DNA of 64,000 bases from an uncultured Bacteroidales bacterium (GCA_944323785.1 CALUTU010000004.1:1-64000); one strand, 5' to 3'. Shown: positions 1-8,938, counted from the stretch's first letter. A program made the numbers and translations. Notes: a model not told the origin generated them from the letters alone.

Positions 1-675
1 GAAGACTCCAAGATACGTGAGTACCTGTACGCCCGTATCTCCAAAGTCAACCTTTCCAAGATAGTAATCGAAAGGACCCTCAAGCTCATCACAGTGACCA
101 TCCACACTTCCCGTCCCGGTGCCATCATCGGCAAGGGCGGCCAGGAGGTGGACAAGCTGAAGGAGGAGCTCCGCAAGATTACCAACAAGGAAGTGCAGAT
201 CAACATCTTTGAGGTGAAGAGACCTGAGCTCGATGCCAATATCGTGGCCAACAACATAGCCCGTCAGGTGGAAGGACGTGTATCGTACCGCCGTGCCATC
301 AAGATGGCAGTTGCCAGCACCATGCGTATGGGCGCCGAGGGTATCAAGGTACTCATCAGCGGCCGTCTCGGCGGTGCTGAAATGGCCCGTAAGGAGCTCT
401 ACAAGGAAGGCCGTACACCTCTGCACACCTTCCGTGCCGATATCGACTACGCTCTTGCCGAGGCTCATACCAAGGTAGGCGTTCTGGGTATCAAGGTATG
501 GATCTGCCTTGGTGAGGTCTACGGAAAGCGCGATCTTTCTCCCAATGCCGGTGTGACTACAAAGCCCGCAGCAGGAGCAGGCGAGCGTCGTGATGACCGC
601 CGTGGAGGCGGACGTGGCGGACGCCGTCGTGACCGTCGTCCCCGTGGAGGCAACCGCGAGAGCGCAGCAGAGTAA
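1..675 (+). CDS. rpsC: 30S ribosomal protein S3, 5'-truncated by window edge
   Basis: Ribosomal protein S3 sits at the mRNA entry side of the small subunit. The reading frame is open from base 1 and contains S3 sequence upstream of the GTG at 94 (for example IRKYL-like and IVIERTLKL-type segments), so the gene starts outside the window and about 30 residues are missing. The KH-domain loop GKGG and the segments EVDKLKEEL and RRAIKMA are clear. The last ~40 residues are an Arg/Gly-rich tail ([13 protein letters not shown]), more basic than the family core and probably RNA-contacting. In the usual S10 operon rplP follows directly; here the stop is followed 27 bases later by a strong hairpin and a convergent gene, so rpsC is last in its transcript. 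Identity is certain; the operon break may be real or an assembly join. Confidence 0.97.
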   Translation, partial: EDSKIREYLYARISKVNLSKIVIERTLKLITVTIHTSRPGAIIGKGGQEVDKLKEELRKITNKEVQINIFEVKRPELDANIVANNIARQVEGRVSYRRAIKMAVASTMRMGAEGIKVLISGRLGGAEMARKELYKEGRTPLHTFRADIDYALAEAHTKVGVLGIKVWICLGEVYGKRDLSPNAGVTTKPAAGAGERRDDRRGGGRGGRRRDRRPRGGNRESAAE

Positions 676-702
676 GCCAGCAAATAAAAGTCAGCTTAAA
701 TA

Positions 703-738
703 AAGAGGCTGTATCGACCACAATCGATACAGCCTCTT
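703..738. terminator. Perfect 15-bp hairpin after rpsC, probably bidirectional
   Basis: A perfect 15-bp stem (703-717 with 724-738) and a 6-base loop lie between the convergent ends of rpsC and the PEGA-repeat gene. The T-rich flank is better on the minus strand (CTTTATTTA), so it may stop both transcripts. Confidence 0.8.
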
Positions 739-760
739 AAGTTATGAGTCCGTCAGTCGG

Positions 761-3385
761 TTATTCATCAACATATACGGCAACAGGCATAATCCAGCCA
801 AGAATGAGAGCCAGTCCGACACCGATACTGACTGTAGGTATGATATGTGAGTGAGAAACCTGACATCCGATGGAGAAATCGAACAGGCTTACATCCTCGT
901 CATAGTCCCAGCTGAAGCGAAGACCGAAGTCGCCGCCAAACTCATCGTAGATGTAGGCCGGGCCGCCATACAGCTGCAGGTCCAGGATGGAGTCGCTGGT
1001 AAGTCTGAAAACAGGACCGGCAGCTACTGAAAAGTAGTGGCTGTCGTACATACCTATGAGAAACGATCCGTATGCACCGATATGTGTCATAATCCACGAA
1101 TACGCAGCTCCCATCATCGGCTCTTCTCCGTCAATGTCATAACCCATCGTCAAGTCAATAAAATGGGATGGGAAGGGTTCATCATACATAGCCAGGAGTA
1201 CTGGAAACAGGCTCAGGCCTGCCGTTGGTATAATAAAGTTGTTGGAGAACTTGCACCCGAGTGAGAACGAGGCCCAACTCATATAACCGTCATTGAGACC
1301 GTCGATGTTGAAGCGCATTCCTATGTCACCGGTCAGCTGCCATTTGCTTTGCTGAAAATTAGGGCCAATGGTGGCCACAGGGTTATAGCGTATGCCGGGA
1401 GCAGCGTAGAGCTGGAAGTCAAAACTCCGTCTTGGACCTGTCAGACGGAATGCCGGTCCAACACTCAGATTGAAGTCGTTGTGTTCGATACCGTAACTGA
1501 GTGCGGTATGAATTCCGACACGGGATTTGAGATAGCCGTAGTTGAGTCCGACATAGTTTGTTGAGACAGCATTGACACCTTCTTTGAGATTCAGCCCGTA
1601 GCCGTAAGTGACTTCTACAAAATGGCGTGCCAGATGAAAGACCTCCGGCATCTTCTTCAGATTCAGTTTTACGTCGGAAGTAAGGTTCTCATAGACAGAG
1701 ACAGACTTTGTCTCAGAGTCTCTGTACCCGCTCTTGCTGAGGTACATGGTGTATGTTCCCGGTGTTACTGAGAAGGTATACGGGGTGGTCTGTCCGTAAA
1801 TATATTTGTCCGTACCGACTTTCTGGAGATGGATAGATGCGTTGTCTACATTGGATGTGACACGCAGCTGACCGGTTATGAGCCGGGGTGACGGAATCGT
1901 GACATTGAGGTAGCCGCCCTCTTCCAGAATGACGGTGGTGGTGCCGTCATAATAGCCGTCCTTGACAGCCCGGAGCTTGTATTCTCCTGTCGGAAGTTTG
2001 CCTGACCAGCTGCCCTTACCGAGGCTTCTGTCACCGACGAAGATATGTGCATCAGGGTCTGCCGTGATGTTGATATAGCCTTCAACTATTCCCTTTTCAA
2101 GGGTATACGCCAGCATAAGATGCTGGTTGTGCTCCAGGATGAAAGTCGTCCGGTAGGGTTTGTATCCTTCTTTAGACAGCTCTATCTGATGGTCTTCTAT
2201 CAGTACATTGTTGAGAATAAAAGGTGTGGTGCCTACTGTCTGTCCGTCGATCCTGACTTCTGCCTCGTCAGGAGTACTGGTAATCTCTATCGTACCGTAC
2301 AGAGGTTCGGGACCGCCTACTGTGTAGGTGGATGTCTCTCCATCCCTGACCTCAAAGTTGATGCTCCGGCTGAGATGACCTTTCTTCCTGGCTTCCAGAT
2401 AGTGCGAACTGCTGCTGCTCAGGTGGCCGGTCCATGTGCCTATACCGACTTTCTGGTTGTCTATCCACAATTCGGCCTCGCTGTCCTCACACGTGCATGT
2501 GACTGTTCCGAACTGAGGCTTGAGGTTGACGGTGGCAGTATGGAGCAGAGTGTCACCCGGCACGGAGAACGTAATCTCTTCAGGGTAGTAGAGGTCTTTC
2601 TGAGCCCTGATGGTAACTTCGCCTTTTTTCATTTTACTTGATATCCGGACCGGAGATGTTCCGATGTACCTGCCGTCAATGGTGACAGTAGCTCCTTCGG
2701 GCACGGTGTTGATATTAAGGTAGCTGTATGCCGGGGTCAGATCTATCGACAGAGGGGTGGCGTCACTGCTGACAGTCAGTGTGCCTGTCTTGGTCTCATA
2801 GAACTCGTGCTCGATCTTGTAGTAGTACTCGCCGTAATCCAGACGCATGGAGAAATTACCGTCAGTCAGAATCTTGGATGATATCTCGTATTCCTGAGTA
2901 CGGCCTATGGAGAATACGGCGTTAATGGGATTGACATTTATCTTCAGATAGTTGGATGTGACAACGTCATTTTCCACGTAGGTCCCGGTGGAGTTGGCGG
3001 TGATGGTGATGCGGTAGACTCCGCCCGGAGTGAGCCTGACAGTCACCGGAATCTTGACAGAAGGATAGGTCATGCAGCGGAATTCCAGGTTCTTCACCTC
3101 TGTTGGGATATAGAACCAGACCTCTCCGTCATTCCTGTATTCTGTCCTGAAGACTTCCAATATGCTTCCTACCGAGAGAGTCAGGGGATTCTTCAATTCG
3201 TTGATTACAGTAACCTTGATGAGGGCGCACTGCTTGTTGTTGCGGTCCATGACCGGAAAGTTGACCTTGCCGTCAAGATCGTTACTGACGTAAGTCAGTT
3301 TCCCGTCGGATGTCATCGACATGTTCTGCGCCATACACAGTGCAGGTATAATCAGTGATATAAGCAGTATCAATGTTTTTTTCAT
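761..3385 (-). CDS. PEGA-repeat outer-membrane protein
   Basis: 874-residue secreted protein with a Sec signal peptide (residues 1-19, ending CMAQ). Residues ~146-575 hold about six tandem beta-sandwich units of 65-70 residues of the PEGA type (for example VPEGATVTIDGRYIGTSP near 228 and TPDEAEVRIDGQTVGTTP near 371). PEGA domains are surface or periplasmic modules often linked to cell-wall-associated proteins. Residues ~583-874 are rich in alternating aromatic/Gly segments with repeated YG and GP pairs, as in an outer-membrane beta-barrel; this part is inference. It lies 21 bases downstream of the LPP20-like gene on the same strand and is probably co-transcribed with it from the promoter near 5280. 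Substrate and exact role are unknown. Confidence 0.8.
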   Translation of the reverse strand: MKKTLILLISLIIPALCMAQNMSMTSDGKLTYVSNDLDGKVNFPVMDRNNKQCALIKVTVINELKNPLTLSVGSILEVFRTEYRNDGEVWFYIPTEVKNLEFRCMTYPSVKIPVTVRLTPGGVYRITITANSTGTYVENDVVTSNYLKINVNPINAVFSIGRTQEYEISSKILTDGNFSMRLDYGEYYYKIEHEFYETKTGTLTVSSDATPLSIDLTPAYSYLNINTVPEGATVTIDGRYIGTSPVRISSKMKKGEVTIRAQKDLYYPEEITFSVPGDTLLHTATVNLKPQFGTVTCTCEDSEAELWIDNQKVGIGTWTGHLSSSSSHYLEARKKGHLSRSINFEVRDGETSTYTVGGPEPLYGTIEITSTPDEAEVRIDGQTVGTTPFILNNVLIEDHQIELSKEGYKPYRTTFILEHNQHLMLAYTLEKGIVEGYINITADPDAHIFVGDRSLGKGSWSGKLPTGEYKLRAVKDGYYDGTTTVILEEGGYLNVTIPSPRLITGQLRVTSNVDNASIHLQKVGTDKYIYGQTTPYTFSVTPGTYTMYLSKSGYRDSETKSVSVYENLTSDVKLNLKKMPEVFHLARHFVEVTYGYGLNLKEGVNAVSTNYVGLNYGYLKSRVGIHTALSYGIEHNDFNLSVGPAFRLTGPRRSFDFQLYAAPGIRYNPVATIGPNFQQSKWQLTGDIGMRFNIDGLNDGYMSWASFSLGCKFSNNFIIPTAGLSLFPVLLAMYDEPFPSHFIDLTMGYDIDGEEPMMGAAYSWIMTHIGAYGSFLIGMYDSHYFSVAAGPVFRLTSDSILDLQLYGGPAYIYDEFGGDFGLRFSWDYDEDVSLFDFSIGCQVSHSHIIPTVSIGVGLALILGWIMPVAVYVDE

Positions 3386-3406
3386 AGTTGTGCTGTATGT
3401 CGTGTT

Positions 3407-5254
3407 TTAGAAATTTCCGGGTTCGTAAAGTCCGGACAGGCTGTCTATATCCTTGTTGGGTTCAGGTTGCCAGGTACGGACATGTATTATGGGCTTCCTG
3501 TAGTCTCTAAGGTCCACATATAGGAAGAGGTATCCGCAGTCGCCGTAGTTGGAGGAATAGTAGTCCTGCTTGAGCGAGACTCCGAACAGTCCGTCCCTCC
3601 AGGAGCCTATGGTTGTATTGGAGAACTTCAGGTTGATGTATTCCTTGCTGTTGAAGCTGCGGCGCAGATTGCTCATATATTCGGCCTTGGACTGTCTGTT
3701 GTACTCCACATACTGCTTCTGGAGGGTAATCTGATTCTCTATTACTGTCTTCTGCACCACGCGCCCGGTGATGATAAGCGCGTCCTCGGAGAATATGGAT
3801 TCCAGATAATCAATATTTTTGAGAGCAAATGCCGTCTTGTAGCTCTCGAGGAACTGGATGAGTATTATCTTGTGCTCGTCTTTCCACATTGTCATGGCAT
3901 TGATATCCTGGACAGTCTTGTCCTCCAGTGCGAATGTGAGTCCGGATACTTTGCCGGTGCTGTCGAATATGAATACGATGTCTTCGACAAAATGCTTGTC
4001 GTTGGTCTGGAATGCAAAGTCCATGGGAACGCTGCGGCAGTAGACCTCTTCATTGAATTTCATGAATTTGAGATGGCTGTCGTCAAGTACTCTTGCGTTA
4101 CCGTATAGAAGGAGTTTCCGATAGGTATCGTATCCTTCGGGAGTAAAAAGTCCGCTGATATCCCCGCTGCTTTTATGACTGACCGCATCAAGTATCTTAT
4201 GTATGGACTCCTCATATGAAGCGGTCTCATGGGTGTCTATGCTTGCGAAGCTGTATACGGCCTCATCTTCCTCAGGGCCCTGTATCTGCTGTGCTCTTTT
4301 TTTGCCGGAGCTGCCCTTCTCTTTAAGCGGTATGCCGGTCTTGTATGCTTCGTTGAAAGTCACCGGGTCCATGATTGCGATGATGTTCTCTATCTCCGGA
4401 TCCTGATGAAGCTCGTTGTTATACTGGTATTCCACGGTAATGCTTATAGAAGGAACATCCACGTCTTTTCGGAGCTCAAGGACACCAAGGCCGTCTTTGG
4501 CAGATGTCATGGTGCTCCAGCTGATACCGTCCATATACACGTAATCCACAGCAGATACCGGCTTGCCGTCGTAGGTTATCAGCAGTTTCCCCAATGTATG
4601 GTCTTCTGAGGTGTAGCCTCCGAATTCAAAATCAAGTCCGTCCAGGATGGAACTGATCTTGCCCGGTACCCATACGGAGATGATCTGCTTGTTGCCTTCA
4701 TAGTCATAATATGTGACATTCGACGGAGAAGGCAGGGTGTTGATGAGTATCTGGGCCCAGTAGAAATTTTTGAGGGCAGCGTCTATTTTCAGCTCTCTCT
4801 CAGCCTGTTCGGCTACTTTCAGCATATATTTTATCTTCTCCTCCCTTTCCTGAAAGACATTGTTTACATCCTCAATCGAGATGTACCTTACTATATGGTA
4901 TCTTTTCGGTCCGTTCTCGATAATCATCCTCTGGCAGTTGTTGAGTGTGACGCTGGAGTAAGTGGAGATGATGGATTCCAGGGAGTCGGTCAGGGTTTCC
5001 TTGATCCTGTTTCTTACCTGCGACTTTGTACTGCCGCTTTTGAGCATTATCTCCGAGGATACCTTTACCCTTATCTGGGAAGCTACATCTTTCAGGGCAT
5101 TCTGGTCGGCTTCTCTAGATGAGCTTCCGTATCCATGTCCTATGATCCACTCGCTTTTGTTTTTCTGCAGGTCGTTCCATGTCTGCGCCTGCATGCTGAT
5201 GCAGCAAGCGGATAAAGATATCAGCAGCAATATCCTGAGTGCGGCAAATCTCAT
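3407..5254 (-). CDS. Secreted LPP20-like domain protein
   Basis: 615-residue protein with a signal peptide (MRFAALRILLLISLSACCISMQAQ). The start at 5254 is preferred over an in-frame ATG at 5305 because it gives a proper signal peptide and because the promoter -7 element at 5280-5287 lies downstream of the earlier ATG. After the signal, GYGSSSREADQNALKDVASQI followed by a Lys/Val-rich stretch matches the LPP20 fold (N-terminal ~120 residues). The rest is not assigned; residues ~470-600 (ALIITGR, then a YXXNLRRSF segment) could be an NTF2/SnoaL-like fold. First gene of a two-gene unit with the PEGA protein, so the two probably act together in the envelope. Confidence 0.7.
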   Translation of the reverse strand: MRFAALRILLLISLSACCISMQAQTWNDLQKNKSEWIIGHGYGSSSREADQNALKDVASQIRVKVSSEIMLKSGSTKSQVRNRIKETLTDSLESIISTYSSVTLNNCQRMIIENGPKRYHIVRYISIEDVNNVFQEREEKIKYMLKVAEQAERELKIDAALKNFYWAQILINTLPSPSNVTYYDYEGNKQIISVWVPGKISSILDGLDFEFGGYTSEDHTLGKLLITYDGKPVSAVDYVYMDGISWSTMTSAKDGLGVLELRKDVDVPSISITVEYQYNNELHQDPEIENIIAIMDPVTFNEAYKTGIPLKEKGSSGKKRAQQIQGPEEDEAVYSFASIDTHETASYEESIHKILDAVSHKSSGDISGLFTPEGYDTYRKLLLYGNARVLDDSHLKFMKFNEEVYCRSVPMDFAFQTNDKHFVEDIVFIFDSTGKVSGLTFALEDKTVQDINAMTMWKDEHKIILIQFLESYKTAFALKNIDYLESIFSEDALIITGRVVQKTVIENQITLQKQYVEYNRQSKAEYMSNLRRSFNSKEYINLKFSNTTIGSWRDGLFGVSLKQDYYSSNYGDCGYLFLYVDLRDYRKPIIHVRTWQPEPNKDIDSLSGLYEPGNF

Positions 5255-5279
5255 TGTAGTCTTAAGTTTATTCAATTTA

Positions 5280-5287
5280 CAAAGATA
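5280..5287 (-). promoter_or_regulatory. Promoter -7 element for the LPP20/PEGA unit
   Basis: Minus-strand TATCTTTG fits the Bacteroidota -7 consensus TAnnTTTG and lies 25 bases upstream of the ATG at 5254, supporting that start. Confidence 0.6.
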
Positions 5288-5345
5288 CACAGAAACCGAA
5301 AACAAAGGAAATTTATTTACATTGCCGGGAGCTGCATTATAATGC

Positions 5346-5383
5346 GAAAAACCGGTCGGAAAACAAAGGCTTCCGGCCGGCTT
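5346..5383 (-). terminator. Intrinsic terminator after the DUF4988-type lipoprotein gene
   Basis: On the minus strand an 11-bp GC-rich stem (5373-5383 with 5349-5359, one G-U pair and one mismatch) is followed by a run of five T. It lies ~22 bases past the stop at 5406. Confidence 0.65.
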
Positions 5384-5405
5384 ATTATGTCATTTAAAAA
5401 CAGTC

Positions 5406-7463
5406 TTAGAGAACTCTTACGCAACGGACACTGCAGCCGGAGGCCCGTTTGTTGGTGTTGTACAGGAGCATACTCTTGTTGAAGTCCACCATCCTGGAGT
5501 CACCGTCCTCGCCTACTGAAGAGGTCCAGTAGTATCCTTCGCGTCCGGAAGGCCCGGGAACAAGCCTCAGTACACCGGAATTGTTGGCCAGCTGTCCTGC
5601 GGCAGGGAAGAACGAGGAGGCGTTGGTGAAGGTGAACCCGTCCTCGAACGACCCTTCGTAAAGGATGGATGAGTCTATCCAGGCGTTCTGGCCGTCTACT
5701 GTGAATCCGGAGAATACTTTTGCGGGAGCTACCATATAACCTTTAGGGCAGGGGTCGTAGATGGTCTTTACAGGAGCAGTGTCGTCCGGATTGCCCCACA
5801 GGTAGTTGTTGCGGTGCTGGAGGTTCTCCTCATCTGTGCCGGCACCGAGTCCGTACCAGTCGAACATATTATTGTAGGTACCGGTGAAGAACATTTCGGG
5901 GAACTGAATGGCCTCGAGCAGCGTGGCCGCGTCGGATTCGGTTGAGGTCGCGTACCCGACTATAGGCTCATAGTCTGGTTCTGTGAAGACTACAGAGCCG
6001 TCAAGCAGGTATCCTGAACCGTTGAAGCCGACATACGGGTCTTTACGGCCCCACTGGTATTTCAGACCGTCATAGGTGCTGTAGCTGCTTTCGGGCTGCT
6101 CCCAGTCTCCGAGGTTGCGGTCCATGATGGTGAACTGCTCGCCGTCATTGTTGGTGCAGATTACGTCATTGACTCCGGGAGTGGCCCAAATATGCCAGCT
6201 CCAGAGCACCGTGCCTCTGTCTCTGGGATATGGATCGATTACCGGGACTCCGTCTGTCACTGCTATGACAGCATTGCCGTTTACGGTCTCCGATGTGGTG
6301 AAGACCACCTTCCCGTCATCGGTCAGTTCTACGCTGCTGATGACATTGCCTGCCTCTGTACCGGTCTCCCAGATGACGAATACATCCTTGGGGTCAAGTG
6401 CCGTCGGTGCTTCCAGTCCGGCGGTTGCTATGCCCGTACCCATGACTGTAGCATCAAAGTAGTAAGTGGTGTTGGGCTCTGATACGATATAGCTGTTGGC
6501 ATACATGCCGTCGGCGTTGAGGTCAATGCCTGTCAGCTCGGCTGCAGCTACGGAGACGGCTATCTCGTCGAATGCGCTCAGTCCGGATGCGGACAGGGCT
6601 ATTACGGACACAGTGCCTTCAGTCTCGGCGAAAGTGTTCTCCGCAGCAGGTGCGGTAATTTCGATCCTGTTCTCAACGAATCTGACTTTCCATCCGTCCG
6701 GTTTGCTTATGGAGGTGTTGACGGCTCCCGTCATGGTGTAGCCTACCGCGATGGTCTCTCCGTTGGAGAATTCCAGCGGGTCATCTGAATCAAATGAGAA
6801 AGACAGTCCTTCTGTAAGTGGCAAATGTAAGACAGTCCCGTCAAGCAGTTCTATAGTCAGTATGCCTTCCTCAATGCTGATGTCCTTAAAAATGCTTTCA
6901 TTCTCTCCGGCAGAGGGCATTCCGGTATCTTCCCATGTAATGCCTCCGTCAGTAGAGATTTCCCAATTGCCGGAGTCAGGGTTGATGCGTACCTGAGGAG
7001 CCTGGCCTGTAACAGGCATCTTGTTCCCGTCTTCGTCGGTGATAAAGGCTATTGTTCCGTCAGGATGTTCGTATGCCCAGTAATAGACACCGTTTTCCTC
7101 TATTATTGTGATGGAGGGAGGTGTTGTTCCGTCAGTGCCGTTAGTGCCGTCAATACCGTCTTTACCGTCGGAGATTGTTACAGATGTTCCATCGGAGAAA
7201 TTGATAGTGTAACTGTCGCCGTTGTCTACAACATTGTCTATTGTAACCTCCGACTGTATTTTCTCAATGATGGTCTTAAGTGAATTGAGATCGTCCTGGA
7301 AGGATTCGGACATCTTTTCCAGATATTCTATTCTGTCCTGAAGCTCCTGCATCGAATTGCGCAGTTCGGAATCGTCATAGGAGCAGAATGTGAAGGTAAA
7401 AGTGAGCAGTACGGCCGCAATAATACGGACCGATAGTCTCCTGAATAGGTTAAATGTATTCAT
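5406..7463 (-). CDS. DUF4988/FISUMP-type surface lipoprotein
   Basis: 685-residue predicted lipoprotein. The N-terminus has a hydrophobic segment ending FTFTFC-S, a plausible lipobox. Residues ~31-72 form a heptad-rich coiled coil (SMQELQDRIEYLEKM), followed by a Gly-rich collagen-like stretch (GKDGIDGTNGTDG) and GVYYWAY/WEISTDGG segments typical of DUF4988 proteins. The C-terminal ~250 residues (NDGEQFTIMDRNLG, YDPCPKGY, YYWTSS, VRCVRV) fit the Fibrobacter succinogenes major paralogous domain found in many Bacteroidales surface proteins. Role is probably surface binding of a glycan or host ligand; not established. It is divergent from the Crp/Fnr gene and has a weak -7 box (TTTCTTTG, 7494-7501) beside a palindrome, so activator dependence is likely. 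Confidence 0.75.
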   Translation of the reverse strand: MNTFNLFRRLSVRIIAAVLLTFTFTFCSYDDSELRNSMQELQDRIEYLEKMSESFQDDLNSLKTIIEKIQSEVTIDNVVDNGDSYTINFSDGTSVTISDGKDGIDGTNGTDGTTPPSITIIEENGVYYWAYEHPDGTIAFITDEDGNKMPVTGQAPQVRINPDSGNWEISTDGGITWEDTGMPSAGENESIFKDISIEEGILTIELLDGTVLHLPLTEGLSFSFDSDDPLEFSNGETIAVGYTMTGAVNTSISKPDGWKVRFVENRIEITAPAAENTFAETEGTVSVIALSASGLSAFDEIAVSVAAAELTGIDLNADGMYANSYIVSEPNTTYYFDATVMGTGIATAGLEAPTALDPKDVFVIWETGTEAGNVISSVELTDDGKVVFTTSETVNGNAVIAVTDGVPVIDPYPRDRGTVLWSWHIWATPGVNDVICTNNDGEQFTIMDRNLGDWEQPESSYSTYDGLKYQWGRKDPYVGFNGSGYLLDGSVVFTEPDYEPIVGYATSTESDAATLLEAIQFPEMFFTGTYNNMFDWYGLGAGTDEENLQHRNNYLWGNPDDTAPVKTIYDPCPKGYMVAPAKVFSGFTVDGQNAWIDSSILYEGSFEDGFTFTNASSFFPAAGQLANNSGVLRLVPGPSGREGYYWTSSVGEDGDSRMVDFNKSMLLYNTNKRASGCSVRCVRVL

Positions 7464-7493
7464 AAATTCAGTATTGGTAATTAATAACAGTTA

Positions 7494-7501
7494 CAAAGAA
7501 A
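7494..7501 (-). promoter_or_regulatory. Weak -7 element of the DUF4988-type lipoprotein gene
   Basis: Minus-strand TTTCTTTG, one mismatch from TAnnTTTG, 30 bases upstream of the ATG at 7463. Its terminal G is 36.5 bp from the centre of the palindrome at 7522-7539. Confidence 0.45.
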
Positions 7502-7521
7502 ATGGATTGAAGTCAAAAATA

Positions 7522-7539
7522 TATGAACATAGGTTCATA
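7522..7539. promoter_or_regulatory. Palindromic operator candidate (Crp/Fnr-type box)
   Basis: TATGAAC-ATAG-GTTCATA: perfect 7-bp arms with a 4-bp spacer, core TGAAC-N4-GTTCA. It lies between divergent promoters, near -40 of each, the usual place for a Crp/Fnr-family activator or autoregulator. Position relative to both -7 boxes is identical to that of the palindrome at 55278-55293. Confidence 0.6.
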
Positions 7540-7556
7540 CAGTGAAAATTTTATCG

Positions 7557-7564
7557 TTTCTTTG
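7557..7564 (+). promoter_or_regulatory. -7 element of the first Crp/Fnr gene
   Basis: TTTCTTTG, one mismatch from TAnnTTTG, ending 32 bases before the ATG at 7597 and 33.5 bp from the palindrome centre. Confidence 0.45.
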
Positions 7565-7596
7565 CATTTCCAGTGCAATATGGCTATCTTGCGTAT

Positions 7597-8181
7597 ATGA
7601 ATGAGAACCTGAAACAACTTCTTAGGGAGGAATGTAACTTCAAGCCCTCGGATGAGGTGATGGAGATGTTCCTTGGGGCCATGACCGAGATGCGGGTCAA
7701 GCCGGCAAGCCGTATCATAGATTACGGTAGGGTCAATTCGGATGTATATTGTCTGAAAGAGGGTATAGTGAGGCTTTTTCATGTGGAGGAATCCAAGGAG
7801 AAGACTTTCGGATTTGCCCTGCCCGGGACGATATTCCTCTCACCTCTCTCGTTCTATCTCAACGCACCGGCCTTTATCATGGCCGAGACGTGCAAGGTGC
7901 CTGTAACTCTGCTCAGGATGGATCGGCGGACATTCAATATGCTGGTGGATAAGTCCGGTGAATTTGCCAGGTGGATGCTTTCCCTGACTACTGCCCAGAT
8001 ATGCATATGCGAGAGAAAGCTGTCCATCATCAACGGTTCGGCCCTTGAACGTTACAAGTCGGTACTGGAGAACCGTCCCGAAATCATAGAGGCCGTTACC
8101 AATAAGGTGCTCGCCTCCTATCTTGATATCACGCCCCAGCACCTGTGCCGCCTCAAAAAACAGATTGAAGCCGGTAAATAA
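7597..8181 (+). CDS. Crp/Fnr-family transcription regulator (first copy)
   Basis: 194-residue regulator with an N-terminal cyclic-nucleotide-binding-like beta-roll (~20-115: DYGRVNSDVYCLKEGIVRLF, GTIFLSPLSF) and a C-terminal helix-turn-helix (KVLASYLDITPQHLCRLKK). No Fnr-type four-cysteine cluster is visible and the phosphate-binding cassette of true CRP is not obvious, so the ligand is unknown. The ATG at 7597 is chosen over a GTG at 7573 because the GTG lies only ~9 bases after the -7 box. It is divergent from a surface lipoprotein gene with a palindrome between them, and closely resembles the second copy at 55342 in domain layout and HTH sequence. Probable role: control of its neighbour and of itself. 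Confidence 0.85.
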   Translation: MNENLKQLLREECNFKPSDEVMEMFLGAMTEMRVKPASRIIDYGRVNSDVYCLKEGIVRLFHVEESKEKTFGFALPGTIFLSPLSFYLNAPAFIMAETCKVPVTLLRMDRRTFNMLVDKSGEFARWMLSLTTAQICICERKLSIINGSALERYKSVLENRPEIIEAVTNKVLASYLDITPQHLCRLKKQIEAGK

Positions 8182-8215
8182 GCGGAATCCAATGAAAGCA
8201 GCAGTCTTGCCCGGA

Positions 8216-8938
8216 TCAGCGGGGGTAGATGGAGTGGGCTGAGAGGAAGTCCTGGAAGGACTGGCGGCAGGTGTCGGAGACTGGGATGCGGACTTTGCCG
8301 AATACTATCCGGCCGCGCTCGATATAGGACATATTGGAGGGCTGGACGATGAATGAGCGGTGGACTCTGATGAAGCGGTCTGACGGCAGTTCCTCTTCCA
8401 GTGACTTCATGTTCATGAGCGAGAGTACCGGCTGCTCGGCGTCTTTCAGGTAGATCTTCACATAGTCCTTGAGGCCTTCGATATACAGGATGTTGTCCAG
8501 CGGGATTCTGATCAGACGGTATTCGGTCCTGACCATTATCGAGTCGGCGGTACTGCCGGCATTCTGCGCTGTGCTGCTCATTCCGAACCATTTGAGTGCC
8601 TTGTCCGCAGCCGCCAGAAAGTCGGTGTAACTGATGGGCTTCAGGAGGTAGTCCAGAGCGTTGACCCGGAACCCTTCCACTGCGTAGGAACTGAAAGCCG
8701 TGGTGAAGACTATGCGGGTATGCTCCGGCAGCAGGCGGGCCAGGTCCATGCCGCTGAGTCCGGGCATCTGTATGTCGCAGAAAAGCAGGTCCACCGGCCT
8801 CTCCTGCAGGGCCGCGAAAGCCGCAGCCGCGCTGCAGTATGAGCCTTTCAGTGCCAGAAAAGGAGTTTTCCGGACGTATCCTTCCAGAAGTTCCACGGCC
8901 AGCGGCTCGTCATCTATAACCATGCAGGTAAGTATCAT
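8216..8938 (-). CDS. LytTR-type response regulator
   Basis: 240 residues: a receiver domain (1-~120; acidic pocket DDE at 9-11, phospho-acceptor Asp55 in FCDIQMPG, conserved TAF and KP) and a LytTR DNA-binding domain (~135-240; IMVRTEYRLIRIP, ILYIEGLKDYVKIYL, FIRVHRSF). LytTR proteins bind direct repeats upstream of target promoters. It starts 11 bases after the LytS-type kinase gene, its evident partner, and lies at the end of an operon-like run with an ABC/HlyD/TolC export system, suggesting that envelope stress or an exported compound is sensed. It converges with the Crp/Fnr gene, 34 bases apart. Confidence 0.92.
   Translation of the reverse strand: MILTCMVIDDEPLAVELLEGYVRKTPFLALKGSYCSAAAAFAALQERPVDLLFCDIQMPGLSGMDLARLLPEHTRIVFTTAFSSYAVEGFRVNALDYLLKPISYTDFLAAADKALKWFGMSSTAQNAGSTADSIMVRTEYRLIRIPLDNILYIEGLKDYVKIYLKDAEQPVLSLMNMKSLEEELPSDRFIRVHRSFIVQPSNMSYIERGRIVFGKVRIPVSDTCRQSFQDFLSAHSIYPR

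Noticed and set aside
94-675. rpsC starting at the GTG at 94
   Set aside because: Conserved S3 sequence continues in frame to base 1, so the gene is cut by the window edge and does not start at 94.
7523-7538. Palindrome at 7522-7539 as a terminator
   Set aside because: It lies between divergent gene starts, the stem is only 7 bp and AT-rich, and no T run follows on either strand.
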